DNA from: Methanothrix sp.
Lineage (GTDB): Archaea > Halobacteriota > Methanosarcinia > Methanotrichales > Methanotrichaceae
DNA: 5,308 bases
Assembly: GCA_028688535.1 (NCBI GenBank)
Contig: JAQTXY010000169.1
Span: 1 to 5,308 of the forward strand
Direction: 5' to 3'
The notes under the pieces were generated by a model that saw only the letters and a program-made list of their open reading frames with translations, searched no databases and was not told the DNA's origin. A program made the position numbers and the translations under genes. How positions within the stretch are numbered: the stretch's first letter is position 1; every line of letters begins with the position of its first letter. This document shows, one piece after another, positions 1 through 5,308 of the stretch.

Positions 1-39
1 GGGCACGCCCCCTGCGTATTTCAATTTCATCAAATTCAT
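1..39 (-). CDS. Possible start of an unidentified gene running off the left edge (partial)
   Basis: On the minus strand, 26 bases beyond the dphB stop, an ATG at 39 (or an in-frame ATG at 30) opens a frame that is still open at base 1. From the inner ATG it reads MKLKYAGGVP. It is oriented like dphB and so could be the next gene of the same transcript. A five-codon minus-strand frame starting at 53 ends in an ATGA overlap with the ATG at 39, which might mean nothing. There is no convincing Shine-Dalgarno and 13 codons are too few to assign a family. This may be chance. Confidence 0.25.
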   Translation of the reverse strand, partial: MNLMKLKYAGGVP

Positions 40-65
40 GCAGCATCTTTCATATTAATAGCTTT

Positions 66-869
66 TCAGTCCGCGCATTTTACGGCATCATCAGGCGCGC
101 CTGCCAGTACCGTTAAAGCCTGCGCCTCCATGAAGTGCAGCTTGGCTGGAATGATCAGAATATGCAAGGGTCCGCCAAAGTGATAGCTTTGCAGTCGGGG
201 CAGAAGATCCGCTTTCACCGTGGCGTCATCCGAGCCCGCCCGGGCAATGCCTATGCCCAAACTGCCATTCAGGAGACTTTCTCCTGCCGCCTCCTCCATC
301 TCCAGGAGAAGCGCTGCGCCTTCATTTACCGTCATATATCGCTTTGCAGAATCGCTCTGAATATCCAAAAAGAGCATGGTATGCAAATTGCGATCCAGGT
401 TTTCAGTCAATACCTGGTAGGGCGTCTGGGGAATTATGCGCTTGCCCCGCGAGATATAGGGAAAGGGGATGGTAGTGGATCTGCCGAAACGGTAGTTTTG
501 CAGGCCGCACAGTCCCGATACGGCAGTGACAATGGAAGAGGAGTGAATCACCCGCGTCTTAATGCCCATCTTGGCAGCTCGCAGCCGCAGGTCCAGATGG
601 GTGGTGGAGACCATGGCGTCGCCCCCCACCAGGAAGGCCACGTCCTTATCCAGGGCATCCTCCATCCAGGAAGGGTCCACCTCTACCTGCTGGCGGGAGA
701 GAAGGTTGATCTTGCGGCCATAAAATGCCTCCAGCGTCTCAAAAGCCGCCCCCATCAGCCGGGAGGTGTAAAACTCAGCATAAACCAGATCTGCGCCGCG
801 AACCGCATCCAGGCCTTTGACGGAGATATCCCGCTCGTCGTACAGCCCCAGACCAATGAAGATAAGCAT
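66..869 (-). CDS. dphB: Diphthine synthase (elongation factor 2 diphthamide methyltransferase)
   Basis: The 267-residue protein is a SAM-dependent methyltransferase of the tetrapyrrole-methylase fold. In the family, it methylates the 3-amino-3-carboxypropyl-histidine on aEF-2 to give diphthine, the second stage of diphthamide synthesis in the cytoplasm. Visible family marks are the N-terminal strand and turn [12 protein letters not shown] (5-16), AEFYTS (31-36), the SAM-site loop [11 protein letters not shown] (81-91), HSSS (109-112), [15 protein letters not shown] (122-136), GIARAGSDD (207-215) and [15 protein letters not shown] (234-248). Length is normal and both ends are intact. The ATG at 869 gives exactly the family N-terminus. 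No Shine-Dalgarno precedes it, but a TTTTTAAA element lies about 26 bases upstream, which suggests a leaderless transcript. It is divergent from mcrC across 121 bases. A long open frame on the opposite strand (135-890) is a shadow. Confidence 0.97.
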   Translation of the reverse strand: MLIFIGLGLYDERDISVKGLDAVRGADLVYAEFYTSRLMGAAFETLEAFYGRKINLLSRQQVEVDPSWMEDALDKDVAFLVGGDAMVSTTHLDLRLRAAKMGIKTRVIHSSSIVTAVSGLCGLQNYRFGRSTTIPFPYISRGKRIIPQTPYQVLTENLDRNLHTMLFLDIQSDSAKRYMTVNEGAALLLEMEEAAGESLLNGSLGIGIARAGSDDATVKADLLPRLQSYHFGGPLHILIIPAKLHFMEAQALTVLAGAPDDAVKCAD

Positions 870-890
870 ATCTGTTTCTCATCGCTCTAG

Positions 891-898
891 TTTAAAAA
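891..898 (-). promoter_or_regulatory. Candidate TATA box of dphB
   Basis: Read on the minus strand this is TTTTTAAA, centred about 26 bases before the dphB ATG at 869. That is the spacing expected in archaea if transcription starts at or within a base or two of the ATG. With no Shine-Dalgarno in between, a leaderless mRNA is the simplest reading. This is inference from spacing and sequence only. Confidence 0.5.
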
Positions 899-925
899 CG
901 CTCCTAATTAACCTCCCTGCGGTCT

Positions 926-961
926 ATTTGTCAGGTATTTCGTCAGGTCTTTCGTCAAGTC
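926..961 (+). repeat. Three contiguous 12-bp tandem repeats upstream of mcrC (candidate operator)
   Basis: The copies are 926-937 ATTTGTCAGGTA, 938-949 TTTCGTCAGGTC and 950-961 TTTCGTCAAGTC. The core GTCARGT recurs at 930, 942 and 954, exactly 12 bases apart. The array abuts the TATA-like sequence at 961-966 and therefore covers the place where TFB recognition (BRE) and upstream activator sites would lie for mcrC. It sits in the space shared with divergent dphB. A periodicity near one helical turn would place bound proteins on nearly one face. The repeat is plainly seen; its regulatory role is inferred. Confidence 0.6.
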
Positions 962-966
962 TATAT
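961..966 (+). promoter_or_regulatory. Candidate TATA box of mcrC
   Basis: CTATAT is centred about 27 bases before the mcrC ATG at 991 and no Shine-Dalgarno lies between them. This spacing predicts a transcript beginning at or next to the start codon. The element overlaps the last base of the 12-bp tandem repeat array, so occupancy of the array could directly help or hinder TBP/TFB. Confidence 0.5.
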
Positions 967-990
967 CCCATCCCACCGCAAATAAGCAGC

Positions 991-1641
991 ATGATTGGCA
1001 GGGCAACTCAGGTGGTCGATTGCCGGGAGAGCATGGGCCTGGCCAAGGGTGGCGGTCTGGCCCAGAGGGGCACGCTCTCTGAGGCGACAAAGCCGGATGT
1101 GATCGCCATAGCCATGTCTCCGGGAAGGCGTCACATCACCAAACCCGTTTGCGAGATGACCTATGGGCTTCGCAGGGAGGGAATTCAGACCAGCGTACTG
1201 GTTTTAGAGGCAGGAACCGGAGTTCCGGAGAGCTTTCCTCAGGCTTCGCGAGGCTATGGCCCCACCTTCGGGCTGAATGAGAGGGAGCTGGAACAGGTAG
1301 CGCGCCATAAGATCGCCGTTCTGCATCTGGGCAATGTGCGCTCGCACGTCATCCACAAGGCCAAGGAGGTCTTGGCACAGATAGATATTCCAGTAGTAGT
1401 GGTGGCCCAGTGTCCCATGGATATGGAGGATTTTGCCAAAGAAGGCATCAAGACACGCTCCGTTAAACCGGCCTATCAGAAGACAGAGACCAAAGGCGAG
1501 GTAGTGGATATTGTAACCGGCATAACCCGCGGTGCTACCTGTACCAGAGTCAAGCTCAACACGCTGGCCAAGGTCTTGAACAAGCATCTGGCTGAGATCA
1601 ATGCCCGTGAGGCAAAAGAGGCTCTGAAAAAGAAGAAATAG
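991..1641 (+). CDS. mcrC: Methyl-coenzyme M reductase operon protein C (MCR activation component)
   Basis: The 216-residue protein matches the McrC family, which in biochemical work co-purifies with the ATP-dependent complex (component A3a with methanogenesis marker proteins and the ATPase AtwA/A2) that reduces the Ni-F430 of methyl-coenzyme M reductase to its active state. Recognisable blocks are TQVVDCRESMGLAKGGGLAQ (6-25), AMSPGRRHITKPVCEMTYGL (41-60), RREGIQTSVLVL (61-72), VLHLGNVRSHVIHKA (110-124), IPVVVVAQCPMDMEDFAK (133-150), TKGEVVDIVTG (167-177) and RGATC (180-184). Cysteines lie at 11, 54, 141 and 184. The C-terminus is a lysine-rich helix. The frame is open back to 817, but the 58 extra residues are low-complexity and overlap dphB and the promoter region, so 991, giving the family N-terminus, is chosen. 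It lacks a Shine-Dalgarno and is probably leaderless. No other mcr gene adjoins it. Confidence 0.95.
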   Translation: MIGRATQVVDCRESMGLAKGGGLAQRGTLSEATKPDVIAIAMSPGRRHITKPVCEMTYGLRREGIQTSVLVLEAGTGVPESFPQASRGYGPTFGLNERELEQVARHKIAVLHLGNVRSHVIHKAKEVLAQIDIPVVVVAQCPMDMEDFAKEGIKTRSVKPAYQKTETKGEVVDIVTGITRGATCTRVKLNTLAKVLNKHLAEINAREAKEALKKKK

Positions 1642-1660
1642 CTGCCAGAGGCCCATCATC

Positions 1661-1670
1661 CATATTATAA
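1661..1670 (+). promoter_or_regulatory. Possible upstream TATA-like element in the mcrC-trkH spacer
   Basis: CATATTATAA lies 19 bases after the mcrC stop and runs into the 8-bp palindrome AAGGCCTT (1669-1676). A start about 25 bases downstream would place the AGGAGG at 1690-1695 and the small frame behind it in or near the 5' leader of trkH. It is an alternative or additional promoter to the element at 1721-1727; AT-rich spacer DNA often shows such sequences by chance. Confidence 0.25.
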
Positions 1671-1699
1671 GGCCTTCAAACGATCCCGCAGGAGGGGCT

Positions 1700-1738
1700 T
1701 TGCTTGGGATGCACACCATCTCATATAGCGCCAGTTAA
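1700..1738 (+). other. Tiny reading frame behind an orphan Shine-Dalgarno, before trkH
   Basis: A strong AGGAGGGG stretch (1690-1697) has no annotated gene behind it. It is followed by TTG at 1700 or in-frame ATG at 1709, reading MLGMHTISYSAS or MHTISYSAS and ending with TAA at 1736-1738, 16 bases before the trkH ATG. From TTG the spacing to the Shine-Dalgarno is rather short; from ATG it is rather long. It could be an upstream peptide coupling or attenuating trkH translation if transcription begins near 1690. It could equally be chance. Confidence 0.2.
1721..1727 (+). promoter_or_regulatory. Candidate TATA box of trkH
   Basis: TCATATA is centred about 30 bases before the trkH ATG at 1755. 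It predicts a transcript start within a few bases of the ATG, matching the absence of a Shine-Dalgarno there and the leaderless pattern proposed for dphB and mcrC. The match to an archaeal TATA box is moderate. Confidence 0.35.
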
Positions 1739-1750
1739 ATGGCCTTAACT
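1733..1750 (+). promoter_or_regulatory. Perfect inverted repeat just upstream of trkH (candidate operator)
   Basis: AGTTAA, a 6-base spacer (ATGGCC), then TTAACT form a perfect 6-bp-arm palindrome that ends 4 bases before the trkH ATG. It lies between the TATA-like element at 1721-1727 and the predicted transcript start, where a bound repressor would block polymerase. The arms are AT-rich, so an RNA hairpin would be weak and a protein-binding DNA site is more plausible. The pairing is seen; the function is inferred. Confidence 0.4.
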
Positions 1751-1754
1751 AATC

Positions 1755-3326
1755 ATGAATGCTCGCGTAGTACTTGATGTACTAGGTTCATTGCTGATTT
1801 TATTAGGGGTATTGATGCTGATACCCGGCCTAGTTGCAACAATTTATGGGGAGCCTGCCGGCGTGATAGCTCTAGGTCTGACATCTCTTATTACCATATC
1901 TTCGGGCCTATTGATGAGACATCACGGTCAAAAGGGAGATGTAATGCATAGAGAAGCGTTTGCGATAGTTACCGGCGGATGGCTATTAGCAACGATTTTC
2001 GGTTCTCTGCCATTCATATTCCTTGGCCTGGGCGTTATAGACTCGCTCTTTGAAACCATGTCCGGATTCACCACAACAGGTGCTACCATTCTAACGGAAT
2101 ACAATTTAGATGGATATTGGATTATCAACGCTACATCTGCCGAACACAGCCTGGCATATCAACTTGTGAATGCACTATATGATCCATTAATCAGATATAA
2201 CCTAGGTTTAAATGATTGGAAGATTAACGTTCATATTAGCGGCACGTTCTATGGACTTCTTTTCTGGAGATCTTTCATTCAGCTACTCGGCGGGATGAGC
2301 ATTATTCTTTTATTCATTGCTATTCTGCCTCAATTGGGAGTAGCGGGCAGACAGCTTTACTATGTAGAGACCAGTCGGGGACCCGTGACACCCAGAGTAA
2401 AGAGCACCGCCAAGATATTCTGGGGCATATATCTGGGCTTTGTAGCATTGGAGACTCTGCTGCTCTGGGTGGCAGGCATGCCTTTTTATGATTCAGTGTG
2501 TACGTCATTTACCACAATATCTACGGCCGGGTATTCTCCGTTAGCATCAGGCATAGCTGCCTACAACAGTCTGATCATAGAATTGATAATAATTATCTTC
2601 ATGATCATTGGAGCTACTAACTTTATACTTCATTATCAGCTCATCTATAAAAGGAATATTTCTGGTTACATAAACGATCCTGAATTTCTCTTTTATATGT
2701 TTATGTTAGCTTCTGCCACCGCGATCATTGTACTTTGGGGTAACATAGATGGCGATCTTCTTCATAGAATCCGTTTGGCCGGCTTCCACGTAGTCTCTAT
2801 TTCGACTACCACCGGTTTCACAAACAATTTCGATTATGACCACTGGTCCTCCGCGGCTAATATGGTCCTCATCTTGCTGATGCTGATAGGTGGTTGCGCG
2901 GGAGCAACAGCAGGTGGCATCAAGGTTCTTCGAGTACTCTTAGTTCAAAAATACACACATCGAGAACTTGTGAAGCTGCTGCATCCCAAAGCAGTACAAT
3001 CCGTTTGGTTAGGGCGGATATCTGTTACCGAAGGCGTACTAATTTCAGTGCTGTTCTTCACTATTATTTACCTAATCATATTCTTTGCATCTTCATTAGC
3101 ATTATCGGTGGTAGAGTCTGGAAACAGCAGCTTCAACCTGCTTTCTGCAATATCGGCAGTGGCTACTTGCATGGGCGGTGTGGGACCGGGCTTGGGAGAA
3201 GTTGCCTTCGACTTTAGCAAGGTTACTCCTCTAGGAAAATTGATTGGAATTTTTTGCATGTATATAGGGCGAATGGAGATTATGCCAGTCCTGCTCTTGT
3301 TCTTGCCTGACTTATGGAAGAAATAA
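1755..3326 (+). CDS. trkH: TrkH/KtrB-family potassium transporter, membrane subunit
   Basis: The 523-residue integral membrane protein is the K+-translocating subunit of a Trk system, normally gated by a cytoplasmic NAD/nucleotide-binding TrkA partner. It shows the four-fold membrane-pore-membrane plan. Pore loops with filter glycines are FETMSGFTTTGAT (99-111), CTSFTTISTAGYSP (249-262), VVSISTTTGFTN (347-358) and AVATCMGGVGPG (468-479). The intramembrane-loop motif GGCAGATAGGIK (379-390) and C-terminal YIGRMEIMPVLLLF (503-516) are typical, as is the N-terminal TM GSLLILLGVLMLIPGLVATI (11-30). A family feature, FWRSFIQLLGGMSI (170-183), is displaced by an insertion of about 45-50 residues after the first pore loop, predicted extracellular. 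An in-frame TAA at 1746-1748 fixes the start at or after 1755. No Shine-Dalgarno is seen. No trkA lies in the window, so the partner must be elsewhere. Codons look AT-richer than in dphB and mcrC. Confidence 0.95.
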   Translation: MNARVVLDVLGSLLILLGVLMLIPGLVATIYGEPAGVIALGLTSLITISSGLLMRHHGQKGDVMHREAFAIVTGGWLLATIFGSLPFIFLGLGVIDSLFETMSGFTTTGATILTEYNLDGYWIINATSAEHSLAYQLVNALYDPLIRYNLGLNDWKINVHISGTFYGLLFWRSFIQLLGGMSIILLFIAILPQLGVAGRQLYYVETSRGPVTPRVKSTAKIFWGIYLGFVALETLLLWVAGMPFYDSVCTSFTTISTAGYSPLASGIAAYNSLIIELIIIIFMIIGATNFILHYQLIYKRNISGYINDPEFLFYMFMLASATAIIVLWGNIDGDLLHRIRLAGFHVVSISTTTGFTNNFDYDHWSSAANMVLILLMLIGGCAGATAGGIKVLRVLLVQKYTHRELVKLLHPKAVQSVWLGRISVTEGVLISVLFFTIIYLIIFFASSLALSVVESGNSSFNLLSAISAVATCMGGVGPGLGEVAFDFSKVTPLGKLIGIFCMYIGRMEIMPVLLLFLPDLWKK

Positions 3327-3376
3327 TTCATCCAAAAACTATTTCGCTGGGAACTCTAATGTTTTCATCTATTATT

Positions 3377-3382
3377 AAGGAG
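3377..3382 (+). promoter_or_regulatory. Ribosome binding site of the 3389 gene
   Basis: AAGGAG sits 6 bases before the ATG at 3389. It fixes the start and contrasts with the three upstream genes, none of which has a Shine-Dalgarno. So the transcript covering this gene carries a 5' leader or is read through from trkH, which ends 62 bases before the ATG. Confidence 0.75.
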
Positions 3383-3388
3383 TGAGCA

Positions 3389-4192
3389 ATGGCGAGAGGC
3401 ACAAGCAGCAATAATTCAGAGGGCAATGGGGCTATGCTGGTCCTCGAGTCCACGCTGAGTGCCGCAGATAAGATTCGCAACAATCCGGACAGAAAAAAGC
3501 AGATCAAAATATTGGCCCTGAACTTGGGCATTGCCGCAGCCGACATAATCACCTTAAAGCTGGAGTTGATAGGAGGCGGTGGACTGGCAACAGCCTCTGG
3601 AATCACTATCTTTTTCTTAAGCGCTGTCGGGGTAATCTACGGCAATTATAGGCTCCTAGCCGAACCGAAGAGATCAATTCCAACGCAAGAAGATTATATT
3701 GAAGCATTGAATAAGCATCGGGGACTCAAGACATTCGAAGAGACCATTGAGCTGGCGATCGACCAGATTGAGAGATTGCAGAAAAAGAATAAAAATATCC
3801 TGGTTATCCTACCGCAGATCTTCGCCGACTCGGAGATCACCTGCAATAAATTTAGTGCAGCCATCGCCGATGTGAAGAATTCATTCTTTGCGAATATCCG
3901 AAATATATTGAATAAGTTAGATACATTTGATGAAGAAGACTACAATTTCATTAGAGAGAAACATGCAGAAGGAGCCGTTTCGCAGCAAATCATGAAGGAT
4001 AAGTTTGAAGTCTATAATGAATATGTCACCACTATTAAGGCTGCCACGGAAGATAATGAACAGATCCTACTGATGCTGGATAAGCTCTTGCTGAGGATCT
4101 CGGACATAAAAAATCCGGATCGCAGCCAAAGAGATCAAATGGCCCAGATGATCGATGATCTGATCAACCAGTTAAAATACTATAGGAATTGA
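3389..4192 (+). CDS. Membrane-anchored helical protein, possibly XpaC-like
   Basis: I do not recognise this 267-residue protein with certainty. It begins with a polar, Ser/Asn/Gly-rich stretch (1-15) and a basic segment (K28, R30, R35-K37, K40). Two hydrophobic segments follow at about 41-56 (weak) and 64-90 (strong), joined by a glycine-rich turn (GGGG 62-65), then K94-R95. By the positive-inside rule this is a hairpin with both ends cytoplasmic. Residues 98-267 are charged and almost entirely helical, with coiled-coil-like runs at 114-137, 155-180 and 205-262. There is no visible catalytic motif and only one cysteine (152). The plan (short N-terminal membrane hairpin plus cytoplasmic helical tail, next to a solute-binding/VWA-type gene) resembles XpaC-type proteins of bacterial TelA gene clusters. 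That link is inference from architecture and context, not from residue matches. The next gene starts 17 bases after its stop, so they are probably co-transcribed. Confidence 0.85.
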   Translation: MARGTSSNNSEGNGAMLVLESTLSAADKIRNNPDRKKQIKILALNLGIAAADIITLKLELIGGGGLATASGITIFFLSAVGVIYGNYRLLAEPKRSIPTQEDYIEALNKHRGLKTFEETIELAIDQIERLQKKNKNILVILPQIFADSEITCNKFSAAIADVKNSFFANIRNILNKLDTFDEEDYNFIREKHAEGAVSQQIMKDKFEVYNEYVTTIKAATEDNEQILLMLDKLLLRISDIKNPDRSQRDQMAQMIDDLINQLKYYRN

Positions 4193-4199
4193 GGGAGAG
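4193..4199 (+). promoter_or_regulatory. Probable ribosome binding site of the 4210 gene
   Basis: GGGAGAG directly after the TGA of the previous gene lies 10 bases before the ATG at 4210. Spacing is slightly long, but it is the only purine-rich stretch in the 17-base gap. The arrangement indicates translation from a shared mRNA. Confidence 0.5.
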
Positions 4200-4209
4200 A
4201 TAGATCAAC

Positions 4210-5308
4210 ATGCTAAGCAACAGCGACAAAAATGTAATTTTAAAGATAATTGGAGCGGCAGTTGCAGTTTTTATTATAGTCTGGACATTTACAGGAGACG
4301 ATGAAAGGGATAGCTTGGCCGTGAATGGAAAAGAAGAGCTGGATAAAATTATCCCAACCATCAATGTAAATACAGTCACACATCTGCCGTACCCGGATAT
4401 CCCTCAACCCCTAGACACAAAAGACATCTTGCCCGATATCAAATCCGAATACCCGCCGCAAGTGAACGAAAATACACCTAGCTACATAGAAATATTCTCC
4501 TCAACGGAAAAAGCGGGAAGCGGCACTGATGGCTGGCTGACAGATGTGGCGAAAGACTTCAATAACGCGGCAATAATAATTGACGGAAAACGTGTATCGG
4601 TAAGGCTCAGAGGGATCCCTTCCGGGGATGGCGCCGAATATATTACTTCTAAGAATTATTTGCCGGATGCTTATACTCCGTCCAATGAACTCTGGGGCGA
4701 AATGATCGCCTCCCGCGGAGTTAAAGCCCAGTTAGTTCAAAAGAGACTTGCCGGCAACGTGGCAGGAATACTGATCACCGGAGCCAAAAAGGACGAGCTG
4801 ACAGCCAAATACGGGGCTATCAATATTAAGACGATTATCGATGCTGTCGCGAACAATGAACTGGTGATGGGCTACACCAATCCGTTTGCCAGTTCAACCG
4901 GGTTGAACTTCCTGATTTCTACATTGCAGGCCTTCAACAGCAGTAACTTATTGAGCGATAAAGCAATAGCAGGATTTGAGAGCTTCCAGGCCAATATTCC
5001 CGTCGTCGCCTATACTACTCTGCAATTGAGGGAATCAGCCAAATCCGGTAAACTGGGCGGTCTTATCCTGGAGTACCAGACCTATGCAAATGCACCAGAT
5101 ATCAGATCCTACGAATTCATACCCTTTGGTGTCAGACATGACAATCCGATGTATGCAATCGGCGAACTACCCGCGGATAAAATGAAAATTCTAAATAAGT
5201 TCGTTGAATTCACCCAACAGGAAAAGTACCAGAACCTGGCCACTAAATATGGTTTTAATGGCCTTAACGAATATCAACCAAAAGCGGGAAGAATCAGAGG
5301 CGATGTGA
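4210..5308 (+). CDS. Membrane-anchored solute-binding-type protein, 3' end cut by the window; VWA domain predicted beyond
   Basis: The frame runs 366 codons from the ATG at 4210 and is still open at 5308. The TGA seen in the last three bases is out of frame, so this is a partial gene. Residues 9-28 form one membrane segment, preceded by K7 and K12 and followed by acidic GDDERD (29-34), giving N-inside and the rest outside. There is no lipobox and no cysteine. A proline-rich linker follows (about 50-90). Residues 92-356 look like a periplasmic-binding-protein domain: IEIFSSTEKAGSGTDGWLTD (93-112) as first strand and ligand loop, GIPSGDGAEYI (135-145), PDAYTPSNELWGEM (152-165), LAGNVAGILI (180-189), GYTNPFASSTGLNFLIS (221-237), IPVVAYTTLQLR (263-274), FIPFGVRHDNPMYAIGEL (303-320) and QNLATKYGFN (341-350). 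In bacterial relatives I know, this domain is followed by a VWA metal-ion-dependent adhesion domain, and telA-type and xpaC-type genes adjoin. No ABC permease or ATPase is seen here. Ligand unknown. Confidence 0.9.
   Translation, partial: MLSNSDKNVILKIIGAAVAVFIIVWTFTGDDERDSLAVNGKEELDKIIPTINVNTVTHLPYPDIPQPLDTKDILPDIKSEYPPQVNENTPSYIEIFSSTEKAGSGTDGWLTDVAKDFNNAAIIIDGKRVSVRLRGIPSGDGAEYITSKNYLPDAYTPSNELWGEMIASRGVKAQLVQKRLAGNVAGILITGAKKDELTAKYGAINIKTIIDAVANNELVMGYTNPFASSTGLNFLISTLQAFNSSNLLSDKAIAGFESFQANIPVVAYTTLQLRESAKSGKLGGLILEYQTYANAPDIRSYEFIPFGVRHDNPMYAIGELPADKMKILNKFVEFTQQEKYQNLATKYGFNGLNEYQPKAGRIRGDV

Noticed and set aside
135..890. 251-codon open frame antisense to dphB
   Set aside because: The opposite strand encodes an unmistakable complete DphB. 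The translated product here shows no recognisable motif and looks like a codon-bias shadow.
817..990. N-terminal extension of mcrC in the same frame
   Set aside because: These 58 residues overlap dphB and read through the promoter and tandem repeats, with Ser/Ile-rich junk. The family N-terminus starts at the ATG at 991.
908..1090. 60-codon minus-strand frame containing a DLTKDLTKYLT repeat
   Set aside because: The peptide repeat is only the DNA tandem repeat at 926-961 read backwards; the frame overlaps mcrC and has no family resemblance.
1204..1719. 171-codon minus-strand frame antisense to mcrC
   Set aside because: It is a shadow of the conserved McrC coding sequence, without recognisable domains.
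1738..1749. Exact 12-base match AATGGCCTTAAC to 5257-5268, considered as possible attachment-site repeats
   Set aside because: About one 12-base match is expected by chance in a window this size. The second copy is in coding sequence and there is no integrase.
2894..3217. 107-codon plus-strand frame inside trkH
   Set aside because: It is an out-of-frame shadow of intact TrkH motifs, including the fourth pore loop.
4164..4379. 71-codon minus-strand frame with hydrophobic stretches
   Set aside because: It lies opposite the Shine-Dalgarno and the signal-anchor helix of the 4210 gene; its hydrophobicity mirrors that coding.
4508..4519. Repeat of AAAAGCGGGAAG at about 5279-5290
   Set aside because: Both copies are in frame and encode Lys-Ala-Gly within the same protein; coincidence of codons is sufficient.
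1..5308. tRNA, rRNA, CRISPR arrays, insertion sequences
   Set aside because: I saw no cloverleaf-type sequence, regularly spaced repeats of CRISPR size, transposase motifs or terminal inverted repeats.

Overview
The window looks like chromosome of a methanogenic (or methane-oxidising) archaeon. McrC occurs only in organisms with methyl-coenzyme M reductase. The one-enzyme DphB is the archaeal/eukaryotic diphthamide methyltransferase. Three gene starts have a TATA-like element about 26-30 bases upstream and no Shine-Dalgarno, as expected for archaeal leaderless mRNAs. The overall look suggests the Methanosarcinales/Methanothrix side of the methanogens, but I cannot fix the genus from this sequence.

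Left part (1-1641): dphB (minus strand, 66-869) and mcrC (plus strand, 991-1641) are divergently transcribed from a 121-base intergenic region. That region holds candidate promoters for both genes and a three-copy perfectly contiguous 12-bp tandem repeat directly against the mcrC TATA-like box. Both are housekeeping genes: dphB modifies translation elongation factor 2, and mcrC assists ATP-dependent activation of the nickel enzyme of methanogenesis. mcrC stands alone here instead of inside an mcrBDCGA operon. A possible further minus-strand gene runs off the left edge.

Middle (1642-3326): a 113-base spacer holds a TATA-like element, an orphan Shine-Dalgarno with a tiny reading frame, and a perfect 6-bp-arm palindrome just before the start of a complete TrkH-type potassium transporter. 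The transporter has about 45-50 extra residues in its first repeat, on the predicted outer face. No TrkA partner is visible. From here on the DNA looks AT-richer than the dphB/mcrC block.

Right part (3327-5308): two tightly spaced genes, each preceded by a purine-rich ribosome-binding sequence. The first encodes a 267-residue protein with an N-terminal membrane hairpin and a long helical cytoplasmic tail, resembling the XpaC-type proteins that accompany TelA-family genes in bacteria. The second encodes a membrane-anchored extracytoplasmic solute-binding-type protein without a lipobox. Its reading frame is still open at base 5308. From family knowledge I predict it continues into a von Willebrand factor A (VWA) domain, with a TelA-like gene beyond. 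This pair is the least understood and most interesting part of the window: a binding protein without a visible ABC transporter, joined to a membrane helical protein and next to a K+ transporter, possibly an envelope-stress or ion-sensing module.
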